Assembly (NCBI RefSeq): GCF_900156545.1
Contig: NZ_FTNW01000002.1
Location: 434,001-498,000, forward strand
From: Aquipseudomonas alcaligenes
GTDB taxonomy: Bacteria; Pseudomonadota; Gammaproteobacteria; Pseudomonadales; Pseudomonadaceae
Direction of reading: 5' to 3'
DNA: 64,000 bases
Shown: positions 1-7,814 of the stretch, piece by piece
How the letters are laid out: the number at the start of each line of letters is the position of its first letter
Numbering within the stretch: the first letter of the stretch is position 1
Program-made: the position numbers and the translations under genes
The notes under the pieces: model-generated
The model's database searches: none
Seen by the model: the letters and a program-made list of their open reading frames with translations, nothing else
Told to the model about the DNA's origin: nothing

Positions 1-331
1 GGCCGTAGCCGAACAGCATGTCGAGCAGATTCTCGAAGCCCAGCGAGGAAGTCACGCGCCAGTACATGTAGCGCAGCGAGGCGATCACCGACATCACGAT
101 CATCGCCAGGATCGCCAGGCGATTGGCACGCCGGCGCAATAACAACGCCGCCGCCATACAGGCGGCGGTAAACAGCATCTGCTGTTCCAGGTCGAGCGGC
201 GCGGCGATGACGATGATCATCACTACCAGGGCCACCAGCGTCAGCAGGTTCTGCCCCAGGGGCCTGGACAGCAGTCGCGTGAGCCCCCCGGCCGGTGCCA
301 GCGCACCCGCCATCGCGCTGCGCCAGGTCAT
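1..331 (-). CDS. bcsA: Cellulose synthase catalytic subunit BcsA, N-terminal part (gene runs off the window)
   Basis: About 110 N-terminal residues are visible. They begin MTWRSAMAGALAP and contain two hydrophobic stretches, then a segment with RYMYWR close to the window edge. This matches the N-terminal membrane part of BcsA, the inner-membrane glycosyltransferase that polymerises UDP-glucose into cellulose and is activated by c-di-GMP. The catalytic and PilZ domains lie outside the window. The ATG overlaps the bcsQ stop codon as ATGA, so the two are translationally coupled, and the bcsQ-bcsA order is the usual one. The family call rests on this short segment plus the neighbour. Confidence 0.8.
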   Translation of the reverse strand, partial: MTWRSAMAGALAPAGGLTRLLSRPLGQNLLTLVALVVMIIVIAAPLDLEQQMLFTAACMAAALLLRRRANRLAILAMIVMSVIASLRYMYWRVTSSLGFENLLDMLFGYG

Positions 332-1482
332 GCCGGCTGCTCGACCCGTGCTGTACTCCCAAGGCGCTCGACCAGGGCCTGGGCGCAGTGGAGGATGTCG
401 TGGCAGCCACGCCCCTGCGGGTCGTAGTCCAGTACATTGCGGTTATAGGCCAGGGCCTCGGTGATCGACTGATCGCGATGCACGGTGCCCACCACCTGCT
501 GGCCCAGCAACCCCTGCATGATCTGGGTGATATCGCGGCTCAGCTGGCGCGAGTTATCCACCTGATTGATCAGGTAGCTGGTGCCGACGAAGTTCTTGCG
601 CCCAGCCGTGTGAGTCTTGATCAGACCGTCGATCATCGGCAGCGCGGTATAGGAGGCCGCATCGGCCAGGCTCACCACCAGTGCCAGGTTGGCCACGCTC
701 AGCGCCTGCTGCAGGTAGATGGATGGTCCGGGCGGTGTATCGATGATGACCAGCGCCCCCTCGGCCAGTTGCAGATCGCTGAGGCGGCGCGCCAGCCACT
801 GCGGATCGTTGTGCAGCTGCGCCTCGAAGTCACGGCGCTGCGACTCCTCGACCAGACCATGGGGCAGCACGAACACGCCTTCGGCGCTGGACATGCCCTG
901 CTCGCGCCAGTCGTGATCGAAATGGGCAATGCCGCGCTGGCCGAGCGCCTGCTGCTCGTCGGCCGAGAGGAAGTGATGATGCAGGGCGTTCTGCGGGTCC
1001 AGATCGAGCGCCAGCACCGGCCGGCCGGCTCGCTGCAGCGCAGCCGCCAGGTTGGCCGCCAGGGTGCTCTTGCCGACCCCGCCCTTGGCGGAGACCACCG
1101 CCAGAATGCGGATGTGATCAAGCTTGGGCGTCGCGACGACAGGCTTAGCCGGCTCTTCGACCTGCGTGCGGGCCTCCTGGCCCAACTTGGCCAGCAGGCT
1201 GCGCAGTCCGGCAGCGGACCACGCGGATACGGCTTCCGGCTCAGCCTGCGCCTCGACCGGCGCAGCGGCCTGGACAGGGGCCTGAACGGGCTCGGCTACC
1301 GGCTCGACAGTCGGCTGTGCCTGCGCCACTACCGGCGCAGCCGCCGCAGGCTCGCCGCCTGACAGCACCGGCCAGCGCCGCTGGGAGGCAGTATCGCTGC
1401 TCTCCTTGGAGATTTCCTGATACTGGTCTGCGCGACCGCCAAACAACTTGAACAGACTGGAGATATCGCTCGAGGCACTCAT
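328..1482 (-). CDS. bcsQ: Cellulose biosynthesis protein BcsQ with BcsP/BcsR-like N-terminal extension
   Basis: MinD/ParA-type P-loop ATPase of 384 aa that supports polar localisation or assembly of cellulose synthase. The deviant Walker A motif KGGVGKST is at residues 133-140, followed by ALDLDPQNA. Usual BcsQ proteins are about 240-260 aa. The extra ~120 residues here start with an ISSLFKLFGG...YQEI...RRWPVL segment (residues 7-40), which resembles the small BcsP/BcsR accessory proteins, followed by a Pro/Ala/Val/Glu-rich linker (about 41-85). The ATG follows an AT-rich leader. It is coupled to bcsA by ATGA. The ATPase identification is firm; the BcsP/BcsR resemblance of the N-terminus is from motif memory. 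Confidence 0.87.
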   Translation of the reverse strand: MSASSDISSLFKLFGGRADQYQEISKESSDTASQRRWPVLSGGEPAAAAPVVAQAQPTVEPVAEPVQAPVQAAAPVEAQAEPEAVSAWSAAGLRSLLAKLGQEARTQVEEPAKPVVATPKLDHIRILAVVSAKGGVGKSTLAANLAAALQRAGRPVLALDLDPQNALHHHFLSADEQQALGQRGIAHFDHDWREQGMSSAEGVFVLPHGLVEESQRRDFEAQLHNDPQWLARRLSDLQLAEGALVIIDTPPGPSIYLQQALSVANLALVVSLADAASYTALPMIDGLIKTHTAGRKNFVGTSYLINQVDNSRQLSRDITQIMQGLLGQQVVGTVHRDQSITEALAYNRNVLDYDPQGRGCHDILHCAQALVERLGSTARVEQPA

Positions 1483-1587
1483 AACTTCACACTGAGAGTT
1501 CCGGTTTTAGCAGCAACCCAAGCGGGCGTGACAAAAAAACAGCGTCAAAAAAACATCTTGAATTTATGATTTTTTTGAATTACGTCA

Positions 1588-1618
1588 ATTCTACAGCGTA
1601 ATAAAGAATTGATGTCAA
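1588..1618 (-). promoter_or_regulatory. Candidate sigma-70 promoter of the bcs operon
   Basis: Read on the minus strand, TTGACA (1618-1613) is followed after 19 bp by TAGAAT (1593-1588). The spacer is longer than the ideal 17 bp. The sequence lies in the only markedly AT-rich patch of the region, about 105 bp upstream of the bcsQ start. Confidence 0.4.
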
Positions 1619-1857
1619 GATGATATTGCAGTATGCGCCCGACGGTCAGGCACTGTTCGTCGGTCAATCTGCGCCAAAACTGCCCACACCCAAGAGACGC
1701 ACCACAGCAAGGCGCGCCGCCCCAATTTGGCGCAATAGACCTTCAACCTCCGCCTGCACACCCCGTGAAATCGCTAGCCAACCGCTCTGGCACGCCATTC
1801 GCTAACGACCTCCCTGCAGGATGATCGACTCAAACGACCGGTCGCCAATCAATCTAT
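1619..1857. other. Intergenic stretch without a recognised gene
   Basis: Lies between the divergent bcs promoter and the first guanidine riboswitch. Open frames here are short and show no family resemblance. It probably holds the promoter that transcribes the riboswitch, but I see no convincing -35/-10 pair. Confidence 0.4.
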
Positions 1858-1965
1858 CGCAATGGCCGACTAGGGTTCCGGCTCGCCTACCAGGGCGAGT
1901 GACTGGTCCGAGAGTGGGCAACCTCGACAGAGGTCACACGGAGGGACAAAAGCCCGGGAGAACAC
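1858..1965 (+). promoter_or_regulatory. Guanidine-I (ykkC) riboswitch, copy 1
   Basis: The conserved blocks of the ykkC/guanidine-I aptamer occur in order: CTAGGGTTCCG (1870-1880), ACTGGTCCGAGAG (1902-1914), ACACGG (1936-1941) and GGGACAAAAGCCCGGGAGA (1943-1961). A GGCTCGCC...GGGCGAG stem lies between the first two. The class binds free guanidinium and turns on downstream genes. The gene start is about 50 nt further on. No intrinsic terminator with a T-run is visible before the ATG, so control of translation or an atypical terminator is more likely (inference). Confidence 0.95.
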
Positions 1966-2015
1966 GCGGCACGGCGACCGCCATCCTGCCTCCCGTCCAC
2001 TGTTCCGAGGTTGTC

Positions 2016-3077
2016 ATGCTCACTCGTCTGCTGTCCTGTTCACTGCTCGCCCTGCTGCTCCTGCAGCCCGCTCACGCCACACCGCAAGAAACACGCCCAT
2101 TCAAGGTCTGCTGGTCGATCTACGCAGGCTGGATGCTGTGGGGCTACATGGCCGAGGAAGGCATCATCGACAAATGGGCGAAGAAGTACGGCATCGAGAT
2201 TCAGGTCCAGCAGGTACCGGACTACGTGGCCTCGATCGAGCAGTACACCGCCGGCCAGTACGATGCCTGCGCCATGACCAACATGGACGCCCTGACCATT
2301 CCGGCCGCCGCCGGCGTGGACTCCACCGCGCTGATCGTCGGCGATTTCTCCGCCGGCGCCGACGGCATCCTGGTGCGTGGCGGCAGCAAGGACCTGAAGG
2401 ACCTCAAGGGTAAGACCATCCTGCTGGTGGAGAACTCGGTATCCCATTACCTGCTCAGCCGCGCCCTGGAATGGGCTCACCTGCAGCCTTCCGACGTCAC
2501 CATCGAGAACGTCTCGGACAAGGACCTGGCCCAGGTCTGGCGCAGCGGCAAAGGCGATGCAGTGGTGACCTGGAACCCGATCCTCTCCGACTTGCGCCAG
2601 GACGGCGACAGCGTGCAGGTGTTCAGCTCGCACCATGTGCCCGGTGAAATCCTCGACCTGCTGGTGATCAACAGCCAGACCCTGACTCAGCACCCGGAGC
2701 TCGGCCGCGCACTCACCGGCGCCTGGTTCGAAGGCATGCGCCTGATGGGGCTGCCCAACGCCGCTGGCGCAGCCGCCCGCGCCAGCATGGCCAGAGCAGC
2801 GGACACTACCCCGGAAGACTTCGACGAACAGCTGCGCACCATCCGCTCTTTCTATGCGCCGCGCTCGGCGGCCGCCTTTGCCAGTGGCGAGAAGATGCCG
2901 GACCTGATGCAGCGCGTCGCCAACTTCGCCGATGCGCAGCAACTGCTCGGTGAAGGACCGGGCCTGCAGCGCCTGGGCATTTCCTTCAGCGACAACCGCG
3001 TGCTGGGCAACCCCGCGCAGATCATGCTGCGCTTCAACCCGGCCTATATGCAGCTGGCTGCCGACAATCAGCTGTAA
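2016..3077 (+). CDS. ABC transporter periplasmic substrate-binding protein, urea-carboxylase-associated type (probable guanidine uptake), paralog 1
   Basis: A 353-aa NMT1/SsuA-like binding protein. The signal peptide covers about residues 1-21 and ends QPAHA; CWSIYAGWM and YTAGQYDACAMTNMDALT follow. This is the protein family found beside bacterial 'urea carboxylase' genes. Because such loci sit under guanidine-I riboswitches, guanidine or a related compound is the likely ligand (inference). The ATG at 2016 is chosen because it starts a proper signal peptide; an in-frame extension to 1821 would cross the riboswitch. It is roughly 60% identical by eye to the next gene, and each copy has its own riboswitch. 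Confidence 0.85.
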   Translation: MLTRLLSCSLLALLLLQPAHATPQETRPFKVCWSIYAGWMLWGYMAEEGIIDKWAKKYGIEIQVQQVPDYVASIEQYTAGQYDACAMTNMDALTIPAAAGVDSTALIVGDFSAGADGILVRGGSKDLKDLKGKTILLVENSVSHYLLSRALEWAHLQPSDVTIENVSDKDLAQVWRSGKGDAVVTWNPILSDLRQDGDSVQVFSSHHVPGEILDLLVINSQTLTQHPELGRALTGAWFEGMRLMGLPNAAGAAARASMARAADTTPEDFDEQLRTIRSFYAPRSAAAFASGEKMPDLMQRVANFADAQQLLGEGPGLQRLGISFSDNRVLGNPAQIMLRFNPAYMQLAADNQL

Positions 3078-3145
3078 GCACCAATAGCGAACACCCTGCA
3101 CCAGCATCGCGCAGTGCGTTGCCAGTGCAAGGCGCACGCTGCAGC

Positions 3146-3170
3146 GCGAGGCCCACAGCCTGGGCCTCGC
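3146..3170 (+). terminator. Strong hairpin after the first binding-protein gene
   Basis: A perfect 10-bp inverted repeat, GCGAGGCCCA / TGGGCCTCGC, with a 5-nt loop, 68 bp after the stop codon. No T-run follows, so it may act as a 3' end stabiliser or weak terminator. It separates copy 1 from the second riboswitch unit. Confidence 0.45.
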
Positions 3171-3243
3171 ACATAGCTGGCACGATGTTCGCTTTATCCA
3201 GACCATGCAGAAGCAACCCGCAAGGGGCGCGGCACTACAACTT

Positions 3244-3350
3244 GCAATGGCCGACTAGGGTTCCGGCTCGCCAAGCCCGGCGAGCGACTGGTCCGAGAGT
3301 GGGCGACCTCGACAGGGGTTACACGGCGGGACAAAAGCCCGGGAGAACGC
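3244..3350 (+). promoter_or_regulatory. Guanidine-I (ykkC) riboswitch, copy 2
   Basis: The same conserved blocks as copy 1: CTAGGGTTCCG (3255-3265), ACTGGTCCGAGAG (3287-3299), ACACGG (3321-3326) and GGGACAAAAGCCCGGGAGA (3328-3346). The two copies are about 90% identical by eye. Most differences fall in stem or loop positions; for example the GGCTCGCC stem is rematched as GGCGAGC. The copy stands 57 nt before the second binding-protein gene and presumably controls the rest of the operon. Confidence 0.95.
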
Positions 3351-3406
3351 GCACAGGCCAGTGCCGCGCCGCTCCTGCCCGTATCCCTGGAACTGGAGGT
3401 CTACCC

Positions 3407-4474
3407 ATGCGCAAGTCCCCGCTGCTCGCCCTGCTTTCCGCCGGCCTCGCCGCCGCCCTCGCCTTCCCCGCCCACGCCGAAAAGAAAGAACAGTTCGATG
3501 TCTGCTGGACCATCTACGCCGGCTGGATGCCCTGGGAGTATGGCGCCACCCAGGGCATCGTCGACAAGTGGGCGAAGAAGTACGGGATCGAGATCAAGGT
3601 CACCCAACTCAACGACTACGTCGAGTCGATCAACCAGTACACCGCCGGCCAGTTCGACGGCTGCACCATGACCAACATGGACGCCCTGACCATTCCCGCC
3701 GCCGGCGGTGTAGACAGCACCGCGCTGATCGTCGGCGACTTCTCCAACGGCAATGACGGCATCGTGCTCAAGGGTGAGAAGAAGACCCTGGGCGACCTCA
3801 AGGGCATGAACGTCAATCTGGTCGAGCTGTCCGTCTCCCACTACCTGCTGGCCCGGGGCCTGGAGCGCGCCGGCCTGAGCGAAAAGGACCTGAAGGTAGT
3901 CAACACCTCCGACGCCGATCTGGTCGCCGCCTTCGCCACCGAGGATGTCAAGGCCGCGGCTACCTGGAACCCGCTGCTGGCCGAGATCGAAGCCACCCCG
4001 GGCGTGACCAAGGTGTTCGACTCCAGCCAGATCCCCGGTGAAATTATCGACCTGATGGTGGTCAACAGCGACACCCTCAAGGACAACCCGGAACTGGGCA
4101 AGGCGCTGACCGGTGCCTGGTACGAAATCATGGCCACCATGAGCGCCGACTCGGCCGAGGGCAAGGCGGCCCGCGAGCACATGGCCAAGGCTTCCGGCAC
4201 CGACCTGGCCGGCTACGAGGCACAGCTGGCCGCGACCAAGATGTTCTACTCGGCCAAGGATGCCGTGGCCTTCGTCAACAGCCCGAAACTGCCCGCCACC
4301 ATGACCAAGGTCGCCGAGTTCTCCTTCAGCCACGGCTTGCTCGGCGAGGGCGCGCAGAGCGCCGAGGCGGTCGGCATGGCATTCGCCAACGGCCTGGTGA
4401 CCGGTGACAAGGGTAACGTCAAGCTGCGCTTCGACCCGACCTATATGGAGATGGCCGCGCAAGGCAAGCTCTGA
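3407..4474 (+). CDS. ABC transporter periplasmic substrate-binding protein, urea-carboxylase-associated type (probable guanidine uptake), paralog 2
   Basis: A 355-aa protein of the same NMT1/SsuA-like family as the preceding binding protein. Its signal peptide ends AFPAHA (about residue 23), followed by CWTIYAGWMPWEY and YTAGQFDGCTMTNMDALT. The start is fixed by an upstream GGAGG (about 3396-3400) and by the signal peptide. It lies first in the run binding protein-permease-ATPase-deiminase subunits-carboxylase, so it is the most likely partner of the permease. The repeat element right after it separates it from the permease. Ligand specificity (guanidine rather than urea) is inferred from the riboswitch. 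Confidence 0.87.
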   Translation: MRKSPLLALLSAGLAAALAFPAHAEKKEQFDVCWTIYAGWMPWEYGATQGIVDKWAKKYGIEIKVTQLNDYVESINQYTAGQFDGCTMTNMDALTIPAAGGVDSTALIVGDFSNGNDGIVLKGEKKTLGDLKGMNVNLVELSVSHYLLARGLERAGLSEKDLKVVNTSDADLVAAFATEDVKAAATWNPLLAEIEATPGVTKVFDSSQIPGEIIDLMVVNSDTLKDNPELGKALTGAWYEIMATMSADSAEGKAAREHMAKASGTDLAGYEAQLAATKMFYSAKDAVAFVNSPKLPATMTKVAEFSFSHGLLGEGAQSAEAVGMAFANGLVTGDKGNVKLRFDPTYMEMAAQGKL

Positions 4475-4482
4475 AGCCATGG

Positions 4483-4575
4483 CCCCCTCTCCCTCCGGGA
4501 GAGGGCTGGGGTGAGGGAAAGCCCGCATTGGCCGAAGCCCCCTCACCACTGGCCCCTCTCCCAGAGGGAGAGGGG
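4483..4575. repeat. Double-palindrome interspersed repeat, copy A
   Basis: Two GC-rich palindromes built on CCCTCTCCC-N3-GGGAGAGGG stand at each end. Inward-facing GGGTGAGGG and CCCTCACC arms and about 25 bp of variable centre lie between them. It fills most of the gap between the second binding-protein gene and the permease. It resembles REP-doublet/REPIN-like elements in layout. Copies B and C lie 3.1 and 5.6 kb downstream. Confidence 0.85.
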
Positions 4576-4598
4576 AATGTGAACTTCCGAGGAACACC

Positions 4599-5414
4599 AT
4601 GCGCCTGATCAATCGACACCCGGACCGCGGCGGCCGCCTGCTGCTGATCCTGCTGCCCTTCGCCCTGCTGCTGTTCGCCTATTTCACCGGCTCCGCAGCG
4701 CGCCTGGCGGAGAACCCCAACGACAAGCTGCTGCCCGGCGCGGCGCAGATGGTCGATGCGGTGCAGCGCCTGGCCTTCACCGAAGACAAGCGCAGCGGCG
4801 GCTATCTGTTCTGGCAGGACACCGCGTCCAGCCTGGGCCGCCTGAGCATGGGCATTGGTATCGCAGCACTGGCCGGCCTGTGCCTGGGCATCGCTGCCGG
4901 CACCCTGCCGCTGCTGCGCGCGCCGTTGTCGCCGCTGCTGACCGTACTGTCGATGATCCCGCCGCTGGCGATCCTGCCGATCCTGTTTATCGTCTTCGGC
5001 CTGGGTGAACTGTCCAAGGTGATGCTGATCGTCATCGGCATAACCCCGATCCTCGCCCGCGACATGGAGCAGCGCGCCCGGGAAATCCCGGCCGAACTGC
5101 TGATCAAGGCGCAGACCCTCGGCGCCAATACCTGGACCCTGATCCTGCGCGTGGTCCTGCCACAACTGCTGCCGCGTTTGCTGATCGCTTTGCGCCTGGT
5201 CCTCGGTTCGGCCTGGCTGTTCCTCATCGCCGCCGAGGCCATCGCCAGTACCGACGGCCTGGGCTACCGCATCTTCCTGGTGCGCCGCTACCTGGCCATG
5301 GACGTGATCCTGCCCTACGTGGTGTGGATCACCCTGCTCGCCTGGCTGATGGACCTGGGCCTGCGCCAGCTCGCCCGCCTGTGCTTCCCCTGGTACGAAG
5401 GAGCCAAGGCATGA
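4599..5414 (+). CDS. ABC transporter permease of the guanidine locus
   Basis: A 271-aa inner-membrane permease of the binding-protein-dependent (SsuC/TauC-like) class with about six membrane segments. A cytoplasmic EAA-type loop is seen around AQTLGANTWTLILRVVLPQ (roughly residues 170-190), the contact site for the ATPase. A GAGG ribosome site precedes the ATG. Its stop overlaps the ATPase start as ATGA. With the two binding proteins and the ATPase it forms an importer, probably for guanidine given the riboswitch and enzymes (inference). Confidence 0.87.
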   Translation: MRLINRHPDRGGRLLLILLPFALLLFAYFTGSAARLAENPNDKLLPGAAQMVDAVQRLAFTEDKRSGGYLFWQDTASSLGRLSMGIGIAALAGLCLGIAAGTLPLLRAPLSPLLTVLSMIPPLAILPILFIVFGLGELSKVMLIVIGITPILARDMEQRAREIPAELLIKAQTLGANTWTLILRVVLPQLLPRLLIALRLVLGSAWLFLIAAEAIASTDGLGYRIFLVRRYLAMDVILPYVVWITLLAWLMDLGLRQLARLCFPWYEGAKA

Positions 5415-6193
5415 GCTTCATTCAGGTCAAGAATGTCTGGCAGGAATACGGCGATCAGGTCGTCTTGGAACGACTGAATCTGATCGTGCGCGAAGGCGAG
5501 TTCTGCACGCTGGTCGGCGCTTCCGGCTGCGGCAAGTCGACTTTCCTGCGTCTGCTGCTGGGCCAGGAGCGGCCAAGCAAGGGCGAGATCCTCCTGGCCG
5601 GCCAGCCGCTAGTGGCCGAGCCGGATGCCAGCCGCGGCGTGGTATTCCAGCGCTACTCGGTATTCCCCCACCTGTCGGTGCTGGACAACGTCGCCATCGG
5701 CCTGGAACTGCCGCGCTCGCCCCTGCTCGGCCGCCTGTTCGGCAATGCCAAACGCGAGGCGCGCGAGCGCGCCGCCGAGCTGCTGGGCAAGGTCGGCCTG
5801 GGCCACGCCCTGGACAAGTACCCCAGCGCGCTGTCCGGTGGCATGCAGCAGCGCCTGGCCATCGCCCAGGCGCTGATCACCAAGCCGCGCGTGCTGCTGC
5901 TGGACGAACCCTTCGGCGCGCTGGACCCGGGCATCCGCAAGGACATGCACGCCCTGCTGCTGGAGCTGTGGCGCGAGACCGGGTTGACCGTGTTTATGGT
6001 CACTCACGATCTGAGTGAAGGCTTCAGCCTCGGTACCCGCCTGCTGGTGTTCGACAAGGTGCGTGTCGACCCGCATGCGCCCAATGCCTTCGGCGCGCGC
6101 ATCACCTACGACATTCCGCTCAACAGCGAACGCCGCGCCGCGCTGCCCGTGCAGCTGACCGAGCGTCTGCAATCGCAACTTCAAGGAGCCTGA
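5411..6193 (+). CDS. ABC transporter ATP-binding protein of the guanidine locus
   Basis: A 260-aa ABC ATPase. Walker A GASGCGKST is at residues 36-44, the Q-loop near VVFQRYSVFPHL, the signature LSGGMQQRL, Walker B VLLLDEPFGALDP, and an H-loop follows (VTHDLSE). It energises import by the adjacent permease, with which it overlaps by ATGA; the next gene starts 2 nt after its stop. The ATG at 5411 fits both the overlap and the domain start. Confidence 0.9.
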   Translation: MSFIQVKNVWQEYGDQVVLERLNLIVREGEFCTLVGASGCGKSTFLRLLLGQERPSKGEILLAGQPLVAEPDASRGVVFQRYSVFPHLSVLDNVAIGLELPRSPLLGRLFGNAKREARERAAELLGKVGLGHALDKYPSALSGGMQQRLAIAQALITKPRVLLLDEPFGALDPGIRKDMHALLLELWRETGLTVFMVTHDLSEGFSLGTRLLVFDKVRVDPHAPNAFGARITYDIPLNSERRAALPVQLTERLQSQLQGA

Positions 6194-6195
6194 GC

Positions 6196-6924
6196 ATGAC
6201 TGCCTCTCTCGCCCTGCGCCCGACCCTCTATGAGGAAACCGTCCCCGGTGGCGGCCACACCTCCTTCGTGCTCAAGCGCGGCCAGCTGCTGCGCATCACC
6301 GATATCGAAGGTGGCGCCAACGTCAGCCTGCTGCTGCTCAATGCCCACGAGAAAAGCGAGCGCCTCAACCTGCCGGACACCCTCAAGTGCCAGCACACCG
6401 CCAAGCTCACCGCCGGCCACTGCCTGTACTCGGACATGGGCAGAATCCTCGCCGCCATCAGCGCCGACACCTGCGGCTGGCATGACAGCATGGGCGGCCT
6501 GCTGAACGCGGCAGAAGTGGCCGAGAAGTACGGCCAGGGCCGCTATCAGGAACTGCGCAACGGCTTCTTCCGCAACGGCATGGACAACCTGCTGGTGGAA
6601 CTGGGCAAGTGGGACCTTGGCCTCGCGGACCTGCTGATGAACCTCAACCTGTTCAGCAAGGTCACGGTCGATAACGACGGCTGCTTCCAATTCGAAGCTG
6701 GCAACTCCACAGCCGGCGACTACATCGAGCTGTATGCGCCGATGGACTGCCTGGTGGTGCTCACCGCCCTGCAACATCCGATGGACCCGAATCCTGCGTA
6801 CGCGCCCAAGCCGGTGCAGCTCAGCTGGCAGCAGGTGCAGAGCGATGGCATCAGCGTGCTCTGCCGCACCTCGCGTCCGGAAAACGGCCGCGGCTTCCAC
6901 AACACCGAACGTCTGTATATCTGA
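6196..6924 (+). CDS. Carboxyguanidine deiminase subunit (urea carboxylase-associated protein 1, DUF1989)
   Basis: A 242-aa DUF1989 protein of the UAAP1 type. The family's conserved [12 protein letters not shown] segment (around residues 92-103) carries Cys and His of the likely metal site. UAAP1/UAAP2 pairs have been shown to be carboxyguanidine deiminase (CgdA/CgdB), which converts carboxyguanidine to allophanate and ammonia; which subunit letter applies here I leave open. It starts 2 nt after the ATPase stop with AAGGAGCCTGAGC before the ATG, so it is one transcript with the transporter. Confidence 0.87.
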   Translation: MTASLALRPTLYEETVPGGGHTSFVLKRGQLLRITDIEGGANVSLLLLNAHEKSERLNLPDTLKCQHTAKLTAGHCLYSDMGRILAAISADTCGWHDSMGGLLNAAEVAEKYGQGRYQELRNGFFRNGMDNLLVELGKWDLGLADLLMNLNLFSKVTVDNDGCFQFEAGNSTAGDYIELYAPMDCLVVLTALQHPMDPNPAYAPKPVQLSWQQVQSDGISVLCRTSRPENGRGFHNTERLYI

Positions 6925-6935
6925 GGGCTGATGCC

Positions 6936-7571
6936 ATGAGCCTGATCGAAAGCACCCTGCACCCCGAAGCCGCCGCGTTCCGCCATGTGATCCCGGCCGG
7001 CGAGCCCTACCTGTTCGAGGTCAAGGCCGGGCAGACCCTGCGCCTGCTCGACCTGGAAGGCAACCAGGCCGTCGACACCCTGTTCTTCAGCGCAAAGAAC
7101 CCGCGCGAGCGTTACGACCCGCAGCGCACCCTGCGCAAGCAGAACAGCGTGTACCTGACCACCGGCACCGTGCTCTGGTCCAACCTCGGCAACCCGCTGC
7201 TGACCATCACCGCCGACACCTGCGGCCGCCACGACACCCTCGGCGGCGCCTGCGCCCAGGAGAGCAACACCGTCCGCTATGCCCTGGACAAGCGCTACAT
7301 GCACAGCTGCCGCGACAACTTCCTGCGCGGCGCGCTGCACGACGGCCGGCTGAGCAAGCGCGACCTCGGTGCCAACATCAACTTCTTCATGAATGTGCCC
7401 GTTACCGCAGAAGGCGGCCTGACCTTCGAGGACGGCCTCTCGGCACCGGGCAAGTATGTGGAGCTGAAAGCGCACATGGATGTGATCGTGCTGATCTCCA
7501 ACTGCCCGCAACTGAACAACCCCTGCAACGCCTACAACCCCACCCCGGCGGAGGTGCTGGTATGGGACTGA
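6936..7571 (+). CDS. Carboxyguanidine deiminase subunit (urea carboxylase-associated protein 2, DUF1989)
   Basis: A 211-aa DUF1989 protein of the UAAP2 type and paralog of the preceding gene. It has the corresponding [17 protein letters not shown] segment (around residues 89-105). The two proteins form the heteromeric deiminase in the guanidine pathway (established for homologs). The ATG lies 11 nt after the preceding stop, with GAGGG as ribosome site. The gap to the carboxylase is filled largely by repeat copy B. Confidence 0.87.
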   Translation: MSLIESTLHPEAAAFRHVIPAGEPYLFEVKAGQTLRLLDLEGNQAVDTLFFSAKNPRERYDPQRTLRKQNSVYLTTGTVLWSNLGNPLLTITADTCGRHDTLGGACAQESNTVRYALDKRYMHSCRDNFLRGALHDGRLSKRDLGANINFFMNVPVTAEGGLTFEDGLSAPGKYVELKAHMDVIVLISNCPQLNNPCNAYNPTPAEVLVWD

Positions 7572-7637
7572 AAGGATTGCGCCTGTGGTTGTTCCGCCTG
7601 TGCCAGAGCCGCTCGGGGCAGTGCCTTAGAGCTTCCT

Positions 7638-7732
7638 CCCCTCTCCCTCGGGGAGAGGGGGCGGGGGTGAGAGAAACCAAGCCGCAGTAGCTGACCAAAC
7701 CCTCACCCCAACCCTCTCCCGGCGGGAGAGGG
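7638..7732. repeat. Double-palindrome interspersed repeat, copy B
   Basis: Same architecture as copy A: CCCCTCTCCC-TCG-GGGAGAGGGG at the left (7638-7660) and CCCTCTCCC-GGC-GGGAGAGGG at the right (7712-7732), with GGGGGTGAGAG and CCTCACCCCAA arms inside. It lies between the second deiminase subunit gene and the carboxylase gene. Confidence 0.85.
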
Positions 7733-7814
7733 AGCAAAGCGTTTCCCACCCCGGACGACCGTGGTGCAGACCGACTGACGGCGGGACGACCCGCCTCCTT
7801 CGAGGACTCCTCGA

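Noticed and set aside
1620..1824. Short open frames between the bcs leader and the first riboswitch
   Set aside because: No ribosome site, no recognisable composition or family, and two frames open at once; typical GC-rich noise.
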